From positions 1 through 8,102 of the forward strand of contig WOZY01000280.1 in assembly GCA_011620045.1 (NCBI GenBank): a DNA stretch of 8,102 bases. Direction: 5' to 3'. This DNA comes from Mesotoga sp. Its GTDB lineage: Bacteria > Thermotogota > Thermotogae > Petrotogales > Kosmotogaceae. The translations under genes were made by a program, and so were the position numbers. Positions 7,774-8,102 of the stretch are shown here, in pieces; the first letter of the stretch is position 1, and every line of letters begins with the position of its first letter. A model generated the notes under the pieces. It had not been told where the DNA came from. It ran no database searches and was given only the letters and a program-made list of their open reading frames with translations.

Positions 7774-8102
7774 GGAAAATCAAGGATCAACGCCGAATTT
7801 GAATATCCGGCTTATGACTTCGTGAGATACCTGGCGAGCAAAGCTCTCCACGTCCTCCTTGGTTTCTTTAAGCTTTCATAAGTAGCACTCATGAATGGCG
7901 CAAAAGACACGGACGTCCGCAAGTCTGTCAAGCAGAAATGGCTGGCCAGTGAAGCCTTATTGACAAAGTAATCTGAGGGAGTGCAATGATGATATTGATA
8001 AAGATATCGCGAACTCACTGGCGTAGATGGCTGGGGACTGACGTGGTTTTGGAGTGAACCCCTCCGAGTGGACAAAAAGTTAAGCAATGCCGACTCATGG
8101 AG
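7774..8102. other. Right flank without a convincing gene
   Basis: No open frame on either strand here has a good start, ribosome site and protein-like composition together. A 91-codon minus-strand frame (8087-7812) has no recognisable domain and an atypical composition. A 26-codon plus-strand frame (7891-7971) lacks a ribosome site. The stretch includes a 10-base perfect palindrome CGGACGTCCG at 7910-7919. From about 8055 the sequence TGAACCCCTCCGAGTGGACA starts with TG and loosely resembles the terminal repeat of an IS3-like insertion sequence, but the second end would lie outside the window. It may be a degraded boundary of the defence island. Confidence 0.4.

Noticed and set aside
7780..7878. 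Minus-strand stretch that could encode KETKEDVESFARQVSHEVIS and a few further residues
   Set aside because: It is protein-like but only 31 codons between stops. A GGAGG is present but only 2 bases from the sole GTG, too close to work well. It may be a gene remnant; evidence is insufficient.
7090..7881. 263-codon plus-strand open frame opposite the ATPase gene
   Set aside because: It lies mostly antisense to a strongly supported GHKL gene, has a composition rich in Ser and Leu typical of shadow frames, and shows no domain.
7891..7971. 26-codon plus-strand reading frame
   Set aside because: It has no Shine-Dalgarno site, no promoter with proper spacing, and no recognisable similarity.
7812..8087. 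91-codon minus-strand frame upstream of the operon
   Set aside because: There is no ribosome site near its start, no domain, and its composition is rich in Ser, His and Tyr, unlike the operon genes.
1..8102. CRISPR array, tRNA or rRNA genes
   Set aside because: No regularly spaced repeats, and no cloverleaf or ribosomal RNA signature sequences were seen on either strand.

Overview
The window holds one four-gene operon, read entirely on the minus strand, that runs from a start near 7655 off the left edge at position 1. In transcription order it encodes a MORC/MutL-like GHKL ATPase (7655-6141), a large Z1-domain superfamily II helicase-like ATPase (6135-3340), a DUF4420 protein of the PD-(D/E)XK nuclease type (3327-2320), and an AIPR-family protein (2333 to beyond position 1). 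This is the gene set of the paraMORC/Z1 restriction-like neighbourhoods, so the window is best read as a phage or plasmid defence island. That role is inferred from family knowledge and gene context; nothing in the sequence demonstrates it.

The genes are tightly packed. The ATPase and Z1 genes are 5 bases apart, Z1 and DUF4420 12 bases apart, and DUF4420 and AIPR overlap by 14 bases. This argues for one mRNA and for products that act together. A workable model is that the GHKL ATPase acts as an ATP-driven clamp or conformational switch, Z1 as the motor, DUF4420 as the nuclease, and AIPR as an additional effector or sensor. No DNA methyltransferase or Vsr-type endonuclease, which often accompany such sets, is visible in the window.

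The most unusual point is the fourth gene. Its frame is open for 777 codons without a stop. After a complete AIPR core it continues into HEAT-like repeats that are cut by the window edge, and an AT-rich stretch (181-300) marks the junction. This looks like an AIPR-HEAT fusion.

The right 447 bases (7656-8102) contain no convincing gene. They hold a candidate promoter with an AT-rich box and a perfect inverted repeat, then degenerate-looking sequence that may include the end of an insertion sequence near 8055.

The organism cannot be named safely. Base composition is intermediate (mostly around 45-50% GC by eye), arginine is written mainly AGA/AGG, ATA is common for isoleucine, and Shine-Dalgarno sites are clear. 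This would suit Thermotogota such as Mesotoga-like bacteria, or some Euryarchaeota. The upstream AT box can be read as a bacterial -10 region or an archaeal TATA box and does not decide between them.
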